Shown in pieces: positions 19,201-27,762 of a DNA stretch of 64,000 nt. The notes beneath the pieces were generated by a model. The model ran no database searches. It saw only the letters and a list, made by a program, of their open reading frames with translations, and had not been told where the DNA came from. The first letter of the stretch is position 1. The number at the start of each line of letters is the position of its first letter. Made by a program: the position numbers and the translations under genes. This stretch comes from Rothia aerolata (GTDB lineage: Bacteria; Actinomycetota; Actinomycetes; Actinomycetales; Micrococcaceae): positions 124,001 through 188,000 of the forward strand of contig NZ_BMDC01000001.1 in the NCBI RefSeq assembly GCF_014635585.1. Direction: 5' to 3'.

Positions 19201-20430
19201 GTGGACCTTAAAGATTTCCTGGGTAAGCCGCTACCCACCCACCCCGGCTACCACGCGCACAATGTTTCAGACCTCTTTGAGTCGGCGGGAACCCTGGTAG
19301 CGCAGGGGTCACTGACCCCCGATGACCACCCTCAGCTGGGGGCAGGCCGCCACGACCTGTTGGGTTTGGCTGACCTGGTTCGCTCGGCGGGTTACGACCC
19401 CAACAAGTACCGTAGCGTCTGCGTAGTGATGGTCGATGGACTGGGGGAGCAGCTCCTGCGCACCTTCGGCTCCTACGCGCCCTACCTCAAGTCCGCGCCG
19501 TCCCTAGGGCCGCTGCACTCGGCGGTGCCCTCCACAACCGCGGCCTCCCTGACTTCTTTTGGGACGGCGCTGGCTCCGGGAACGCACGGCGTGGCCGGTT
19601 ACGAGGTACGCAACCCCGCCAACGGGCAGGTGATGAACCAGCTTTCTGGCTGGGATAAGACCGTTGACCCCCACCGTTGGCAACCCTATCCCACGGTGTT
19701 TGAGCGTTATGAAAACCACTGCGATGTTGCTACCGTCTCCCTGAGCAAGTACCAGGGATCGGGGCTGAGCGAGGCTGGACTGCGCGGCGGCAGGTTCATT
19801 CACGCCCAGAGCCCCACGGCGCGGGTTACCATGGCAACCAGCCTGCTGTCGGCGCGCAAACCCGCCCTGGTCTACCTCTACTGGGGCGAAATTGACCAAG
19901 CGGGCCACCGCTACGGTGTTGACTCCCCTGAGTGGAGCGACCAGCTCGAAGAGCTCAACCTGGCCATGAGGCGCATGGCTGAGCGCTTGCCTTCTCATGT
20001 TCTGTTGCTTCTGACTGCCGACCACGGAATGGTCGATATTAAGCCCGAGAACCGGATTGACTATTCCACTGACACCGAACTGCTGGAAAACATCGAACTT
20101 ACCGCCGGTGAACCCCGCATGGTGCAGCTCTACCTCAAAGACAAGAGTGCGGCCGCTAAGAAGAACACCCTAGAAAGCTGGGCGCAGCGCTGGGGTGAGC
20201 AGGCATGGATTTTTGATACCGAGCAGCTCTATGCAGCGGGCTATTTTGGCCAGAACCTCACCGAGGAAGCAAAAGCCCGAATCGGTGACGTTATTGTTGC
20301 TGCCCGGGATGACATTGCCCTCTACGACATGCGCCACTTTAAGCCGCACTCTTTGAAGATGGTGGGCCAGCACGGTTCGCTAACCGAGGCAGAGACCTCG
20401 GTACCGCTCCTGCTGTTGCCCACCGGCTAA
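19201..20430 (+). CDS. Alkaline-phosphatase-superfamily nucleotide pyrophosphatase/phosphodiesterase
   Basis: A 409-residue member of the type I phosphodiesterase / nucleotide pyrophosphatase family. GTG 19201 is chosen because it directly follows the DUF5998 stop and gives a normal length; longer in-frame starts lie inside that gene. Metal and active-site features in order are VVMVDGLG (first Asp), PSTTAASLTSFGTALAPGTHG (nucleophile Thr), GEIDQAGHRYG (Asp and His), TADHGMVD (Asp-His) and VGQHGSLT (last His). This is a full set for two-metal catalysis. No signal peptide is visible, so a cytosolic location is likely. The natural phosphoester substrate is unknown. Confidence 0.85.
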   Translation: MDLKDFLGKPLPTHPGYHAHNVSDLFESAGTLVAQGSLTPDDHPQLGAGRHDLLGLADLVRSAGYDPNKYRSVCVVMVDGLGEQLLRTFGSYAPYLKSAPSLGPLHSAVPSTTAASLTSFGTALAPGTHGVAGYEVRNPANGQVMNQLSGWDKTVDPHRWQPYPTVFERYENHCDVATVSLSKYQGSGLSEAGLRGGRFIHAQSPTARVTMATSLLSARKPALVYLYWGEIDQAGHRYGVDSPEWSDQLEELNLAMRRMAERLPSHVLLLLTADHGMVDIKPENRIDYSTDTELLENIELTAGEPRMVQLYLKDKSAAAKKNTLESWAQRWGEQAWIFDTEQLYAAGYFGQNLTEEAKARIGDVIVAARDDIALYDMRHFKPHSLKMVGQHGSLTEAETSVPLLLLPTG

Positions 20431-20437
20431 GCCGCTA

Positions 20438-20483
20438 GCTTCTAGGCCGGTATCTTAGGGGCTTCTAGGTCGGTATCTTAGGG
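20438..20483. repeat. 23-bp tandem duplication
   Basis: Two adjacent 23-bp units, 20438-20460 and 20461-20483, differ at one base (C/T). The second contains the stop codon of the minus-strand gene that ends at 20478. Confidence 0.9.
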
Positions 20484-21518
20484 GGTAGCCGTGCCGCTTG
20501 CTCCGGCCTCGGGCTGTTTAGCTGACGGCGCTGTCTGGGTCTCCTGCGCTGGTGCCCGCTCTGTTCCGGGCTGGGCCACAGGAGATTCAAGGGCTGGCTG
20601 GCTCGCCGGGGCCGGGCTGGATTGCTGCGCCGGCGCTTGAGTAGGGGCGGGGGCGCTGGTTGAGGCTGGCTGGCTCTCTTCGGCAGGCTGACCGGTCTCT
20701 TCCTCGGCGGGAACTGAGCGAGTGGGCTCAGCGACGCTTGACTCAGCGGGGGTACTCTCTTCAGCCGCTTCAGTTTCCTCAGCGGCAGAATCCTCTGGAG
20801 TCTCTACCGGCGCTTCTTCTGCCGGTGCAGGCACAGCCGCCGCGGCGTCGTCCTCAACATACTCCACCTGACCGGGGGCAACCGGCTGCTCCGTGGATTC
20901 AACAAAGTTAACCTCGGGAGCCTTGGAGTTAAAGGAGGGCTCGGGGGCAGAGGGGCGGGCTGTCTCTGCGGGAGAGCTTTCGGTCTGCTGCTCAGCGGCA
21001 GGAACCTCAGAAGGTTCCGAATCACCTGCGCCCAGGGCAAAAGCCAGGGTACCCCCCGCCAGCGCCAGGCCCGCAAGGGTAAGCCCGCCGATCAGCAGAG
21101 GCTTCTTAGAAGAGGTAGGCTGCTCAGCTTCCTCCGGCGGAAGACCCAGGCGCTCGCGTTCGGCAGCACGGGCACGACCTGCGCGCATCGCCTGAATACC
21201 TGCAATAATTTCGGCTTCACGCTGCTGCTCTTTTTCTTCTAACCGCTGCTCGCGCTCCACGGCACGGTTATAGTTGCGATCCTCAATCACATTTTTGAAA
21301 GAGCGCTTCTCCACCACGCTACCGCCACTGAGAAGCTGGTGAGACAGCGAATCGTCCTCGGTATCATGGTCCCCGGAATCATCGCTATCCGTCACGTAGA
21401 CATAACCATCATCAAGCGGCGCAAACTCCTCGGTTGCATCGATCGATGACTGCTGAGAAAGGTCCCGATTTTCATCACCGTTCTGCGAAAAACGATTCGA
21501 AGGGGGCTGCGTAGCCAT
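20478..21518 (-). CDS. Membrane-anchored protein with acidic, repetitive C-terminal region
   Basis: A 346-residue protein of unknown function. Residues 1-95 are acidic and hydrophilic; residues about 75-120 are rich in charged Arg/Glu/Gln and likely form a coiled coil (EREQRLEEKEQQREAE). One membrane segment lies at about residues 143-165 (LLIGGLTLAGLALAGGTLAF). The remaining 180 residues are low-complexity Pro/Ala/Glu/Gln/Ser, probably an extended extracellular tail. No catalytic motif is seen. It lies downstream of sepH on the same strand but has its own spacer with hairpins and a TTGACA-like -35 (21590-21595), so it may be separately transcribed. A structural or envelope-sensing role is only a guess. 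Confidence 0.75.
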   Translation of the reverse strand: MATQPPSNRFSQNGDENRDLSQQSSIDATEEFAPLDDGYVYVTDSDDSGDHDTEDDSLSHQLLSGGSVVEKRSFKNVIEDRNYNRAVEREQRLEEKEQQREAEIIAGIQAMRAGRARAAERERLGLPPEEAEQPTSSKKPLLIGGLTLAGLALAGGTLAFALGAGDSEPSEVPAAEQQTESSPAETARPSAPEPSFNSKAPEVNFVESTEQPVAPGQVEYVEDDAAAAVPAPAEEAPVETPEDSAAEETEAAEESTPAESSVAEPTRSVPAEEETGQPAEESQPASTSAPAPTQAPAQQSSPAPASQPALESPVAQPGTERAPAQETQTAPSAKQPEAGASGTATP

Positions 21519-21623
21519 GAAGCTATCTCTTTTCTGGATGAGTCCCTAGCTCATACCATGAGTTCCTACTGAAAGTGAGTCGTGGTTACTGTCAACACTT
21601 GTGCTTGAGAATATACTACGCTG

Positions 21624-21691
21624 ATTTTACTCAGTTGACTGAGTAAATTTGGTCACTGACCTGGATTTCTTGGGAAAACAGGCCAGTGACC
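21624..21691 (-). terminator. Two hairpins behind sepH, one terminator-like, one operator-like
   Basis: On the minus strand after the sepH stop, an arm at 21691-21679 pairs with 21663-21651 (12 of 13 bp). A second near-perfect repeat, 21624-21634 with 21639-21649 (10 of 11 bp, TTGA loop), follows and is AT-rich. The first is probably the sepH terminator; the second could add to it or be an operator for the downstream gene. Confidence 0.5.
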
Positions 21692-21698
21692 TGTGATT

Positions 21699-22916
21699 TT
21701 AGCGGCGCTGGTTGCCAAAAATAATGTCATCCCAACTGGGGACAGAGGTGCGCTTGGAACGCTGGGCAGGCTTGGGAGCCGGCTTTTCTTCTTTCTGGGG
21801 CTGTTCGGCCTCATCGGCTGCAGGCTCATCTTCTGCAACGTCGGGCTGGGCCACCTCGTGGGGTACCGAATCTTCAACCTCGGTGCCAGCAGCTACCTCT
21901 GCGTCAATTGCCTGGTTGGGCTCGGGGGAGATAACGGTCTCTTCGGCTCCTTCTTCTGTTTCATCCGCCGTAGAGACAGGCTCTTCCCGACTCTGCGCTT
22001 CTTCTTCTGCCGCCGACTCATTTTCTTGAGCCCGGGCGGCGGTCTCTTCGGTGTTGACCAGCGGAGACTCCGGCTTCTGGCGGGCACGTTCGAGAAGGTC
22101 AGCCAGCTTGCGCTCGCTTGCCGAGGAGCGGTCACGGATACCGCGACGGTTCTCTAACTCATCCAGCAGTTCCTCCTGAGCGCTCGGCTGCTCTTGCTTG
22201 ACCGCGGTCAGAGGAGACGACGCCGTCTGCTCGGCGGAATCCTCCGCGGCGGCGTCGTCCTCGCTATGGTCGTGGGCGCCGATACCGGGCAGCGGAGCAT
22301 CACCCGAGTGGTCGCGGCCCAGAAGGAAGTAGGCGGCCTCGTTGGAGGCATAAATGCTCTGGTTAGCGGGGTTGTAAGACCAGCGGGCGGGGAAAACCAC
22401 GCCCCGGGGCAGGGAATCCTTGGTATCGGAGTCGAGGGAAATATCGAGGCTGATAGTCCACTGACCAGACTCCTGCTGATAGGTATTCCAGTCGGTGGGT
22501 GCTTCTTCAAAACCAAAGTGCTGGGCCACCCGGTTAATGTGTTCATCGAGAGTCAGAGCAGAGGAATCGCGGCGGCTAGCCCCGGCAGTAGAAATCAAAA
22601 CCTTGCGGGCAACGGTGATGATGTTGGCGCGCTCGGCAACAATGGGCCACTCGTAGCGGCGCACCCGGTCAGCGTCCCAACCAGACTCGGCAACAATCTC
22701 TTCTACCGTGGCGCCCTGGCGGAAGCGGGTCTGAATATCGCGGGGGCCGAAGGTTCCGCTGGCTCCACGCCCGCGAGCGGGCTGAATACGGCGGGCCTTA
22801 GCGATACTGGTGCGCAGGTTCTGGTCAATGGGAAGTTGGTACTCGGTACCGTCTGCTGATTCGAGTAGCAGGTGCTCGCCGTCATCGTGAACACCTACCA
22901 AACGCAACTGAGCCAT
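21699..22916 (-). CDS. sepH: Septation protein SepH
   Basis: A 405-residue homologue of SepH (formerly DUF3071), the actinobacterial regulator that binds FtsZ and promotes Z-ring assembly in Streptomyces and Mycobacterium. The N-terminal domain (residues 1-150) is the conserved part: MAQLRLVGVHDDGEHLLLES, a central helix-turn-helix-like segment RDIQTRFRQGATVEEIVAES, and RVRRYEWPIVAERA. A long acidic disordered region follows, and the protein ends in the conserved C-terminal tag RTSVPSWDDIIFGNQRR. It starts with a strong AGGAGA ribosome site. An uncharacterised membrane protein lies downstream and a divergent DUF4193 gene upstream. Confidence 0.93.
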   Translation of the reverse strand: MAQLRLVGVHDDGEHLLLESADGTEYQLPIDQNLRTSIAKARRIQPARGRGASGTFGPRDIQTRFRQGATVEEIVAESGWDADRVRRYEWPIVAERANIITVARKVLISTAGASRRDSSALTLDEHINRVAQHFGFEEAPTDWNTYQQESGQWTISLDISLDSDTKDSLPRGVVFPARWSYNPANQSIYASNEAAYFLLGRDHSGDAPLPGIGAHDHSEDDAAAEDSAEQTASSPLTAVKQEQPSAQEELLDELENRRGIRDRSSASERKLADLLERARQKPESPLVNTEETAARAQENESAAEEEAQSREEPVSTADETEEGAEETVISPEPNQAIDAEVAAGTEVEDSVPHEVAQPDVAEDEPAADEAEQPQKEEKPAPKPAQRSKRTSVPSWDDIIFGNQRR

Positions 22917-23287
22917 GCGATCTCCTGAGGTAGAAATAAAGGTTAAAGAAAAAGTTCAAGAAAAGACTATCGCGAATGTTCAAGCTCGGGTAAAGACACA
23001 GCTTCAAACCGGGTAAAAACTGCGGAAAATCAAGCGAAAACGCTTCAAGGCAAAGTTGAAGTTGAAGGAATTTATCGCGGATGTTGCGACTGTGTGTTTC
23101 GCTCAGAAGATAAAGACCCCCTGCCGGGCTTGCAAGAATCGAAAAATTAGTGAAAAATGCTACGCGTTACCGGAACGACCTAAGTAATCGCACTAGAGGC
23201 ACAACGGTGGCAAAATATCCCACAGATCGCGCAAATTGCCTGATCATCTTCAGACAATTCGCCTAACACACGGAGCGTGAAGAGTAG
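22917..23287. other. Divergent spacer between sepH and the DUF4193 gene
   Basis: A 371-nt non-coding region with promoters for both directions. The half near sepH carries several copies of a TTCAA/TTGAA core (around 22956, 22980, 23005, 23046 and twice near 23055-23070). I found no open reading frame with a ribosome site and no strong hairpin. The exact promoters are not clear. Confidence 0.45.
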
Positions 23288-23587
23288 ATGGCTACCGATT
23301 ACGATGCACCTCGTAAGCAAGATGACGAGAACAACGAAGAATCAATTGAAGAGCTGAATGCCCACCGCTCTGAGATGCAGTCCGGCGCCGTAGACGAGGA
23401 CGAAAACGCGGCTGCCGAAAGCTTTGAGCTGCCCGGTGCTGACCTCTCTAACGAAGAGCTGAATGTTGTGGTTCTGCCTGCTCAGGACGACGAGTTTACC
23501 TGCGCCTCCTGCTTCCTGGTTCGCCACCGTTCGCAGATTGCCCGCGAAGAGGGTGGCTTGCTGTACTGCTTCGAGTGCGAGGGCTAA
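23288..23587 (+). CDS. DUF4193 zinc-ribbon protein
   Basis: A 99-residue protein of the DUF4193 family, found throughout actinobacteria (Rv2699c in M. tuberculosis as I recall). The N-terminal 60 residues are acidic; the C-terminus has two CxxC pairs, CASC and CFEC, about 20 residues apart, a likely zinc ribbon. A perfect terminator follows 15 nt after the stop, so it is monocistronic. Small ribbons of this type often bind RNA polymerase or ribosomes, but no function is established. Confidence 0.9.
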   Translation: MATDYDAPRKQDDENNEESIEELNAHRSEMQSGAVDEDENAAAESFELPGADLSNEELNVVVLPAQDDEFTCASCFLVRHRSQIAREEGGLLYCFECEG

Positions 23588-23601
23588 AACGACTTGATCT
23601 T

Positions 23602-23642
23602 ATCGGGGCGGCAACTTCTTGGGTTGCCGCCCCGATTGGTTT
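23602..23642. terminator. Intrinsic terminator after the DUF4193 gene
   Basis: A perfect 14-bp stem (23602-23615 with 23623-23636), 7-nt loop, then TGGTTTT. It lies between convergent genes; the T-rich side suits the plus strand. Confidence 0.85.
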
Positions 23643-24556
23643 TAACCGGAAAATTGTGGGGCGATTTCTCCGAAAATCTTGACGACCTCGTGGGTGCTGG
23701 GCGAGATCATTCCGTGGGCGTGACGGGCTAGGAAAATTCTTCGCGGGGCCGGGTTGTTTTTAATTTTGATGACCTTGACGCTGGGGTTGGGGTTAATCAC
23801 GGCCAGCTTGGGGGCAAGGGCTAAGCCGATACCCGCTGAGACCATGCCCTGGAGCTCCTGGTAGTCATTGGTGAGCATGGCAATGTTTGGTTTGAAGCCC
23901 GCGTTTTGGCAGATGGTTTCTAGAACCGAGGCGACCGGGTGATCTTCTCTGGTAATCCACTTCTCCTGCTCTAGCTCGCTCATATCCACTATTTTTCGGC
24001 TGGAGAGCCTGTGTTCTTTGGGAACAAGGAGCATGGTCGGTTCCACCATCAGCGGGGTGAGCTTGAGGTCGGCGTGGCTAAAGGGGAGCCAGGGATAGTC
24101 CCAGAGGGTTGCGACCTCGGTTTCCCGCCTCAGCAGGGAGTCAAGAATAGCCTGCTGCCTGGTACTTTTGACCTCAATCTCGATATTTGGATGCCGCATG
24201 CGGTAGAGACGGATAATCTCAGGCATAACAGAGGCGGCAAAGGTGGGAAAAGTAGAGATTCTTACCTTCCCCTGATTGAGCTTTCTGTAATTTTCGATTT
24301 CAGCCAGGGCGGCAGAAATATTTCTATCGATTTTGAGGGCGTGCTCGGCCAGCGACCTGCCCGCATCGGTGAGTCTTACCCCTCTGGGTAGCCTTTCCAT
24401 CAGCGGAATTTTTAGTTCCTTCTCCAGCTTGCTCATCTGCTGAGATATTGCTGAAACACTCATCATGAGATCGGCGGCTGAATCGGTGAGTGACCCTGTT
24501 TCTGCTACTGAGAGCAGGATTCTGAGGCGTTCAAAACTGATTGGATTATTGCCCAT
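23642..24556 (-). CDS. LysR-family transcriptional regulator
   Basis: A 304-residue LysR-type regulator. Residues 5-65 form the winged helix-turn-helix (RLRILLSVAETGSLTDSAA, then SAISQQMSKLEKEL), followed by the linker helix and a periplasmic-binding-like effector domain (KVRISTFPTFAASVMPEIIR). It is divergent from the PrpF and carrier genes across 102 bp, the classic layout for a LysR protein that controls its neighbour. The likely effector is the acid these genes handle. A palindrome GTTTA-GCT-TAAAC (24564-24576) sits in the spacer. Base composition is lower in GC than flanking core genes. Confidence 0.9.
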   Translation of the reverse strand: MGNNPISFERLRILLSVAETGSLTDSAADLMMSVSAISQQMSKLEKELKIPLMERLPRGVRLTDAGRSLAEHALKIDRNISAALAEIENYRKLNQGKVRISTFPTFAASVMPEIIRLYRMRHPNIEIEVKSTRQQAILDSLLRRETEVATLWDYPWLPFSHADLKLTPLMVEPTMLLVPKEHRLSSRKIVDMSELEQEKWITREDHPVASVLETICQNAGFKPNIAMLTNDYQELQGMVSAGIGLALAPKLAVINPNPSVKVIKIKNNPAPRRIFLARHAHGMISPSTHEVVKIFGEIAPQFSG

Positions 24557-24658
24557 GCTTTAAGTTTAGCTTAAACATATTTGAGATATTTTAAATTGTC
24601 ATTAACTGAAACCTGGTAGATAGTGATTTCTATCGCAATTTTCCAGGAGGTAAATTCA
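24557..24658. promoter_or_regulatory. Divergent LysR/prpF control region
   Basis: An AT-rich 102-bp spacer. It has a LysR-type palindrome GTTTA-3-TAAAC at 24564-24576, next to the regulator start, and TTGTCA (24596-24601) as a possible -35 for prpF with TAGATA or GATAGT about 15-17 nt on. A strong AGGAGG (24645-24650) fixes the prpF start. Confidence 0.5.
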
Positions 24659-25774
24659 ATGACGACGCTGAAAGGGCACTGGTATCGGGGTGGTACCTCA
24701 AAGTGCTGGATTTTTGGCCCCGAAGATCTCTCGGGTTCCCGAGAGCACGTGACCGATGTTCTGGTTAAAGCCTTTGGTGCATCTGATGCTCGGCAGCTGA
24801 GCGGGGTGGGAGGGGGAACCTCAACCACCTCGAAGGCCGCCGTCATCTCACCGTTTGAAGGTGAAGAAGCGGACATCAATTTCTTATTTGCGCAGGTGGG
24901 TATCGGAAAAGAAGCCGTGGAATACACCTCAAACTGCGGAAACTGCTCTGCGGCGGTGGGGCTTTTTGCCCTCGACCAGGGGCTGGTTGAGCCGGCCGAC
25001 GACGTCACGCGGGTGAGAATCTATAACGAAAACACCGGTGCTTTCATCTCAACCTATATTCCCACCCCGGCAGGTCGCCTGCCCGAGCAGGAGAGCGTTG
25101 CAATTCCGGGAGTGGAGGATCCCGGCTACGGGGTAGACGTAACCTTTGAACGGGTGGACGGCGTCTCAACCGGAGCCTTGCTTCCCACAGGCCGCCCCCT
25201 CGACTCTTTCGAGCAGGGCAGGTTTGAAGCCCACGCCACCTGTATTGACGCCGGCGCCCCGGCCTGCCTCATCTCAGCGGAATCTCTCGGGGTCACAGGC
25301 GCTGAAAACCTTGAAACCATCCGAAACAATCTTCTAGATTCGCTACTTACCATCCGCTCCCTGGCCTCGGTTCGCACGGGCCTCTCGGATTCTGTCGAGA
25401 CTGCCAGCCCCGCTGTTCCTAAAGTTGGTGTGGTGGGCGGTGCCCAGGACTATACGACCCTGACCGGCACAAAGGTAAGTGCTGATGAGTATGACATTTC
25501 GGTGCGGATGCTCTCGATGTTTGACGCCCACCCCGCCATCGGTATTACCTCTGCGGTTGCTATCGCCCGAAGTGCACTTGTTGAGGGCTCAGTCGTCAAT
25601 AGCCTGCTGAGGGTAAAGGGACTGGAACCCTCCAGCGACGGCTTCACCCTCAGAATGGGAACTCTCTCCGGGGTTATCGAAACCACGCTGAGAACCAGCC
25701 CCGACGACGGTTCTGTCTCAGTTTCGCTTCTGCGCAGTGCCCACCATATTGCAGATGCAGAAATTTTTATCTAA
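24659..25774 (+). CDS. prpF: PrpF-family isomerase/tautomerase
   Basis: A 371-residue PrpF-family protein with the diaminopimelate-epimerase fold. Known members isomerise methyl-aconitate, aconitate or 4-oxalomesaconate. Family motifs are RGGTSKC near the N-terminus, GVGGGTSTTSKAA, SNCGNCSAAVG and a C-terminal HPAIGITSAVAIA. ATG 24659 is chosen for its AGGAGG; the track's earlier ATG lacks one. Prp genes such as prpC and prpD are absent here, so methylcitrate metabolism is not implied. The next gene is a carboxylate carrier, 37 nt downstream, so uptake and isomerisation of an external unsaturated tri- or dicarboxylate is the best inference. Confidence 0.85.
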   Translation: MTTLKGHWYRGGTSKCWIFGPEDLSGSREHVTDVLVKAFGASDARQLSGVGGGTSTTSKAAVISPFEGEEADINFLFAQVGIGKEAVEYTSNCGNCSAAVGLFALDQGLVEPADDVTRVRIYNENTGAFISTYIPTPAGRLPEQESVAIPGVEDPGYGVDVTFERVDGVSTGALLPTGRPLDSFEQGRFEAHATCIDAGAPACLISAESLGVTGAENLETIRNNLLDSLLTIRSLASVRTGLSDSVETASPAVPKVGVVGGAQDYTTLTGTKVSADEYDISVRMLSMFDAHPAIGITSAVAIARSALVEGSVVNSLLRVKGLEPSSDGFTLRMGTLSGVIETTLRTSPDDGSVSVSLLRSAHHIADAEIFI

Positions 25775-25811
25775 GAGTTTGTTAGCTTACTTGTTCGAAG
25801 GATTTTAAAAG

Positions 25812-27083
25812 ATGACGTTTATGGAGATAGCTCTTCTTGCCATCTTGGTAATCATGTTCGTGATTGCCACCAAGTGGCCGATTAATATCGGGCTTCTGGG
25901 TTATGTTGGGGCATTTATCGTCGGTGCCTTTGTGCTGGGAATGTCTGACAGCGAAATTCTTGAGGAATTCCCCGCCAGCATTGTGGTCACCATCATCGGT
26001 GTTACCTTCTTTTTCTCCCTGGCGCAAAAGAACGGAACCATTGACTATCTGGTGAATTCGCTCATCCACAGAATGGGCTCTAAAACCAGTCTGGTTCCCT
26101 GGATTTTCTTCTTCATGGGGGCTGCGCTGACAGCTATGGGTACCTTTTCACCGGCGGCGGTGGCCCTGCTTGTTCCTGCGGCTATGGCCTTTAGCGCCCG
26201 AACCGGCTTCAGTCCCGTTGCTATGGGTGCCCTCATTATTAACGGTGCTCATGCGGGCGCTTTCTCACCGATCTCAGTCTCCGGCAACATCGTGATGGAT
26301 ATCGGCGCGAAGAACGGTCTTGACGTTAATAATATGGGCCTCTTTATTTCCTCCTTTGTGGTCAACCTCTTTATCTCTGTATTGACCATCGTGGCCATGA
26401 AAGTGTTGGGCAAACTGCACGTTAAACCGGAAGAGCACGTTTTGGATGCAACCACGGGGCTTACAACCGTGCCCAATCTGCACAAGCTCAACTGGCGAAT
26501 TGTTCTCACTCTGATTCTCACCGCAGTGATGGTGGTTCTGGCCGTTGGATTCCGTCTCAACATCGGTTTCCTCGGAATTGTCTTGGGCGTTATTCTAGCC
26601 TTCACCATGCTGAACAAAACCGAAAACCTCACCTCGGGAATTTCCTGGAACACCATTCTTCTGGTGACGGGTATGATGCTCTACATTTCCTTGCTGACCA
26701 AGGCAGGAGTAACAGATAGCCTTTCCCACGCGGCAATGGGACTGGGTGTGCCCATCGTGGTAGCGCTCTTCCTCTGCTACGTCATCGGCATCAGCTCAGC
26801 CTTTGCATCATCCACCGCTCTGATTACTGCCTTTGTGCCCATGGCCGCCCCGCTTCTCGAAGGATCAAACCTCAGCCCCACGGCTGTTTTGGCGGCACTG
26901 GCTATCTCTGCCACCATCGTTGACGTTTCGCCTGTCTCAACCAACGGAGCTTTGGTGATCGCTTCTACCCAGGGCCGGGCAAAGAAGACCATCTGGAAGG
27001 ATCTGGTGGTCTACGCCGGCTTCGTTATTCTCATTGCTCCCCTGATTGCCTGGGCAATCCTGGTTCCCACCGGAATCATGTAG
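25812..27083 (+). CDS. SLC13/MatC-like carboxylate transporter
   Basis: A 423-residue membrane protein with about eleven hydrophobic segments. The N-terminal half resembles the MatC/dicarboxylate-carrier N-terminal family (KWPINIGLLGYVGAFIVG). The paired re-entrant-like motifs FSPAAVALLVPAAMA and SSTALITAFVPMAAPLL suit the ion-transporter superfamily that includes SLC13 and CitM. AAGGA lies 10 nt before the ATG. It is the last gene of the LysR-linked cassette. Substrate is not readable; a dicarboxylate or tricarboxylate is likely from the family and from PrpF next to it. Confidence 0.82.
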   Translation: MTFMEIALLAILVIMFVIATKWPINIGLLGYVGAFIVGAFVLGMSDSEILEEFPASIVVTIIGVTFFFSLAQKNGTIDYLVNSLIHRMGSKTSLVPWIFFFMGAALTAMGTFSPAAVALLVPAAMAFSARTGFSPVAMGALIINGAHAGAFSPISVSGNIVMDIGAKNGLDVNNMGLFISSFVVNLFISVLTIVAMKVLGKLHVKPEEHVLDATTGLTTVPNLHKLNWRIVLTLILTAVMVVLAVGFRLNIGFLGIVLGVILAFTMLNKTENLTSGISWNTILLVTGMMLYISLLTKAGVTDSLSHAAMGLGVPIVVALFLCYVIGISSAFASSTALITAFVPMAAPLLEGSNLSPTAVLAALAISATIVDVSPVSTNGALVIASTQGRAKKTIWKDLVVYAGFVILIAPLIAWAILVPTGIM

Positions 27084-27099
27084 TTTTTCTGAGGGTGTA

Positions 27100-27143
27100 C
27101 AGGAGCCCGGAGCAGAAGAAAAATCTTCTGCCCCGGGCCCCTG
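27100..27143. terminator. Convergent hairpin between carrier and DUF3093 genes
   Basis: A 20-bp stem with two mismatches (27100-27119 with 27124-27143) and an AAAA loop. There is no T run on either side, so termination efficiency is uncertain, but its position between convergent stops supports that role. Confidence 0.65.
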
Positions 27144-27157
27144 TGTATCGTAGAAAA

Positions 27158-27631
27158 TTAGCCGTTGAGGATGTCCGCAATCTTCTGCGGGTTCCTGCTC
27201 GAGGCCAGCCAGTAGGGGGTGGGGTCAGCGGGGTCGATAATCTGCACGCGCACCTTGGGCTCAATCCAGCCACGAAAGCACATGAAAGCGCGACCATCGA
27301 GGGCAGGACCAGCCGCCGCCCGCGCGTCCTCCCCATAAAAAGCCTCGGCCTCACCCACGTACTCGCGCTCAATCTGAGCGCGACCCACGCGCAAAACAGA
27401 GGGCGTGATTTCAATGATGGGGGAGGTTGCAACCAAGATAATGGCAACCAGGGCAGCTACAACGATGCCGGCGATAATTCCGGCGGGAATAGCGATGGGG
27501 GCACCCACGAAAAAGGAGGCTACGCCGCTACCCAACGCGATGAGCCACATGCCGACTCCCGGTGAAAGCCGTTCCCGGTAAATAACGTCTGAACCAACAG
27601 AACTTTCAGCTGCCATAAACTTTGTGCTCAC
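27158..27631 (-). CDS. DUF3093 membrane protein
   Basis: A 157-residue actinobacterial DUF3093 protein (Rv2698-like). It has two adjacent membrane segments at about residues 26-70 (GVGMWLIALGSGVASFFVGA, then a long Ile/Val/Ala run) and a soluble C-terminal domain with the conserved CFRGWIEPKVRVQIIDPADP and PYWLASSRNP. The start may be GTG 27631 or, with AGGTGAG upstream, ATG 27616. It is divergent from dut as in mycobacteria. No biochemical function is known. Confidence 0.88.
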   Translation of the reverse strand: MSTKFMAAESSVGSDVIYRERLSPGVGMWLIALGSGVASFFVGAPIAIPAGIIAGIVVAALVAIILVATSPIIEITPSVLRVGRAQIEREYVGEAEAFYGEDARAAAGPALDGRAFMCFRGWIEPKVRVQIIDPADPTPYWLASSRNPQKIADILNG

Positions 27632-27762
27632 CTAACTTGCCAGTGGGAATCAAGACCCGAGAATTAGCTTTCTTCCCCCTATCTTAGTGATGAGTTTCCC
27701 GCCTGGCGAACCGCAGCCACCTTCGCGGGGTGGGCTCCCTGCTGGCGTGCAGGGTTTTCTAG

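Noticed and set aside
24659-25774. Methylcitrate-cycle operon
   Set aside because: PrpF is present but prpB, prpC and prpD are not; neighbours are a LysR regulator and a carboxylate carrier.
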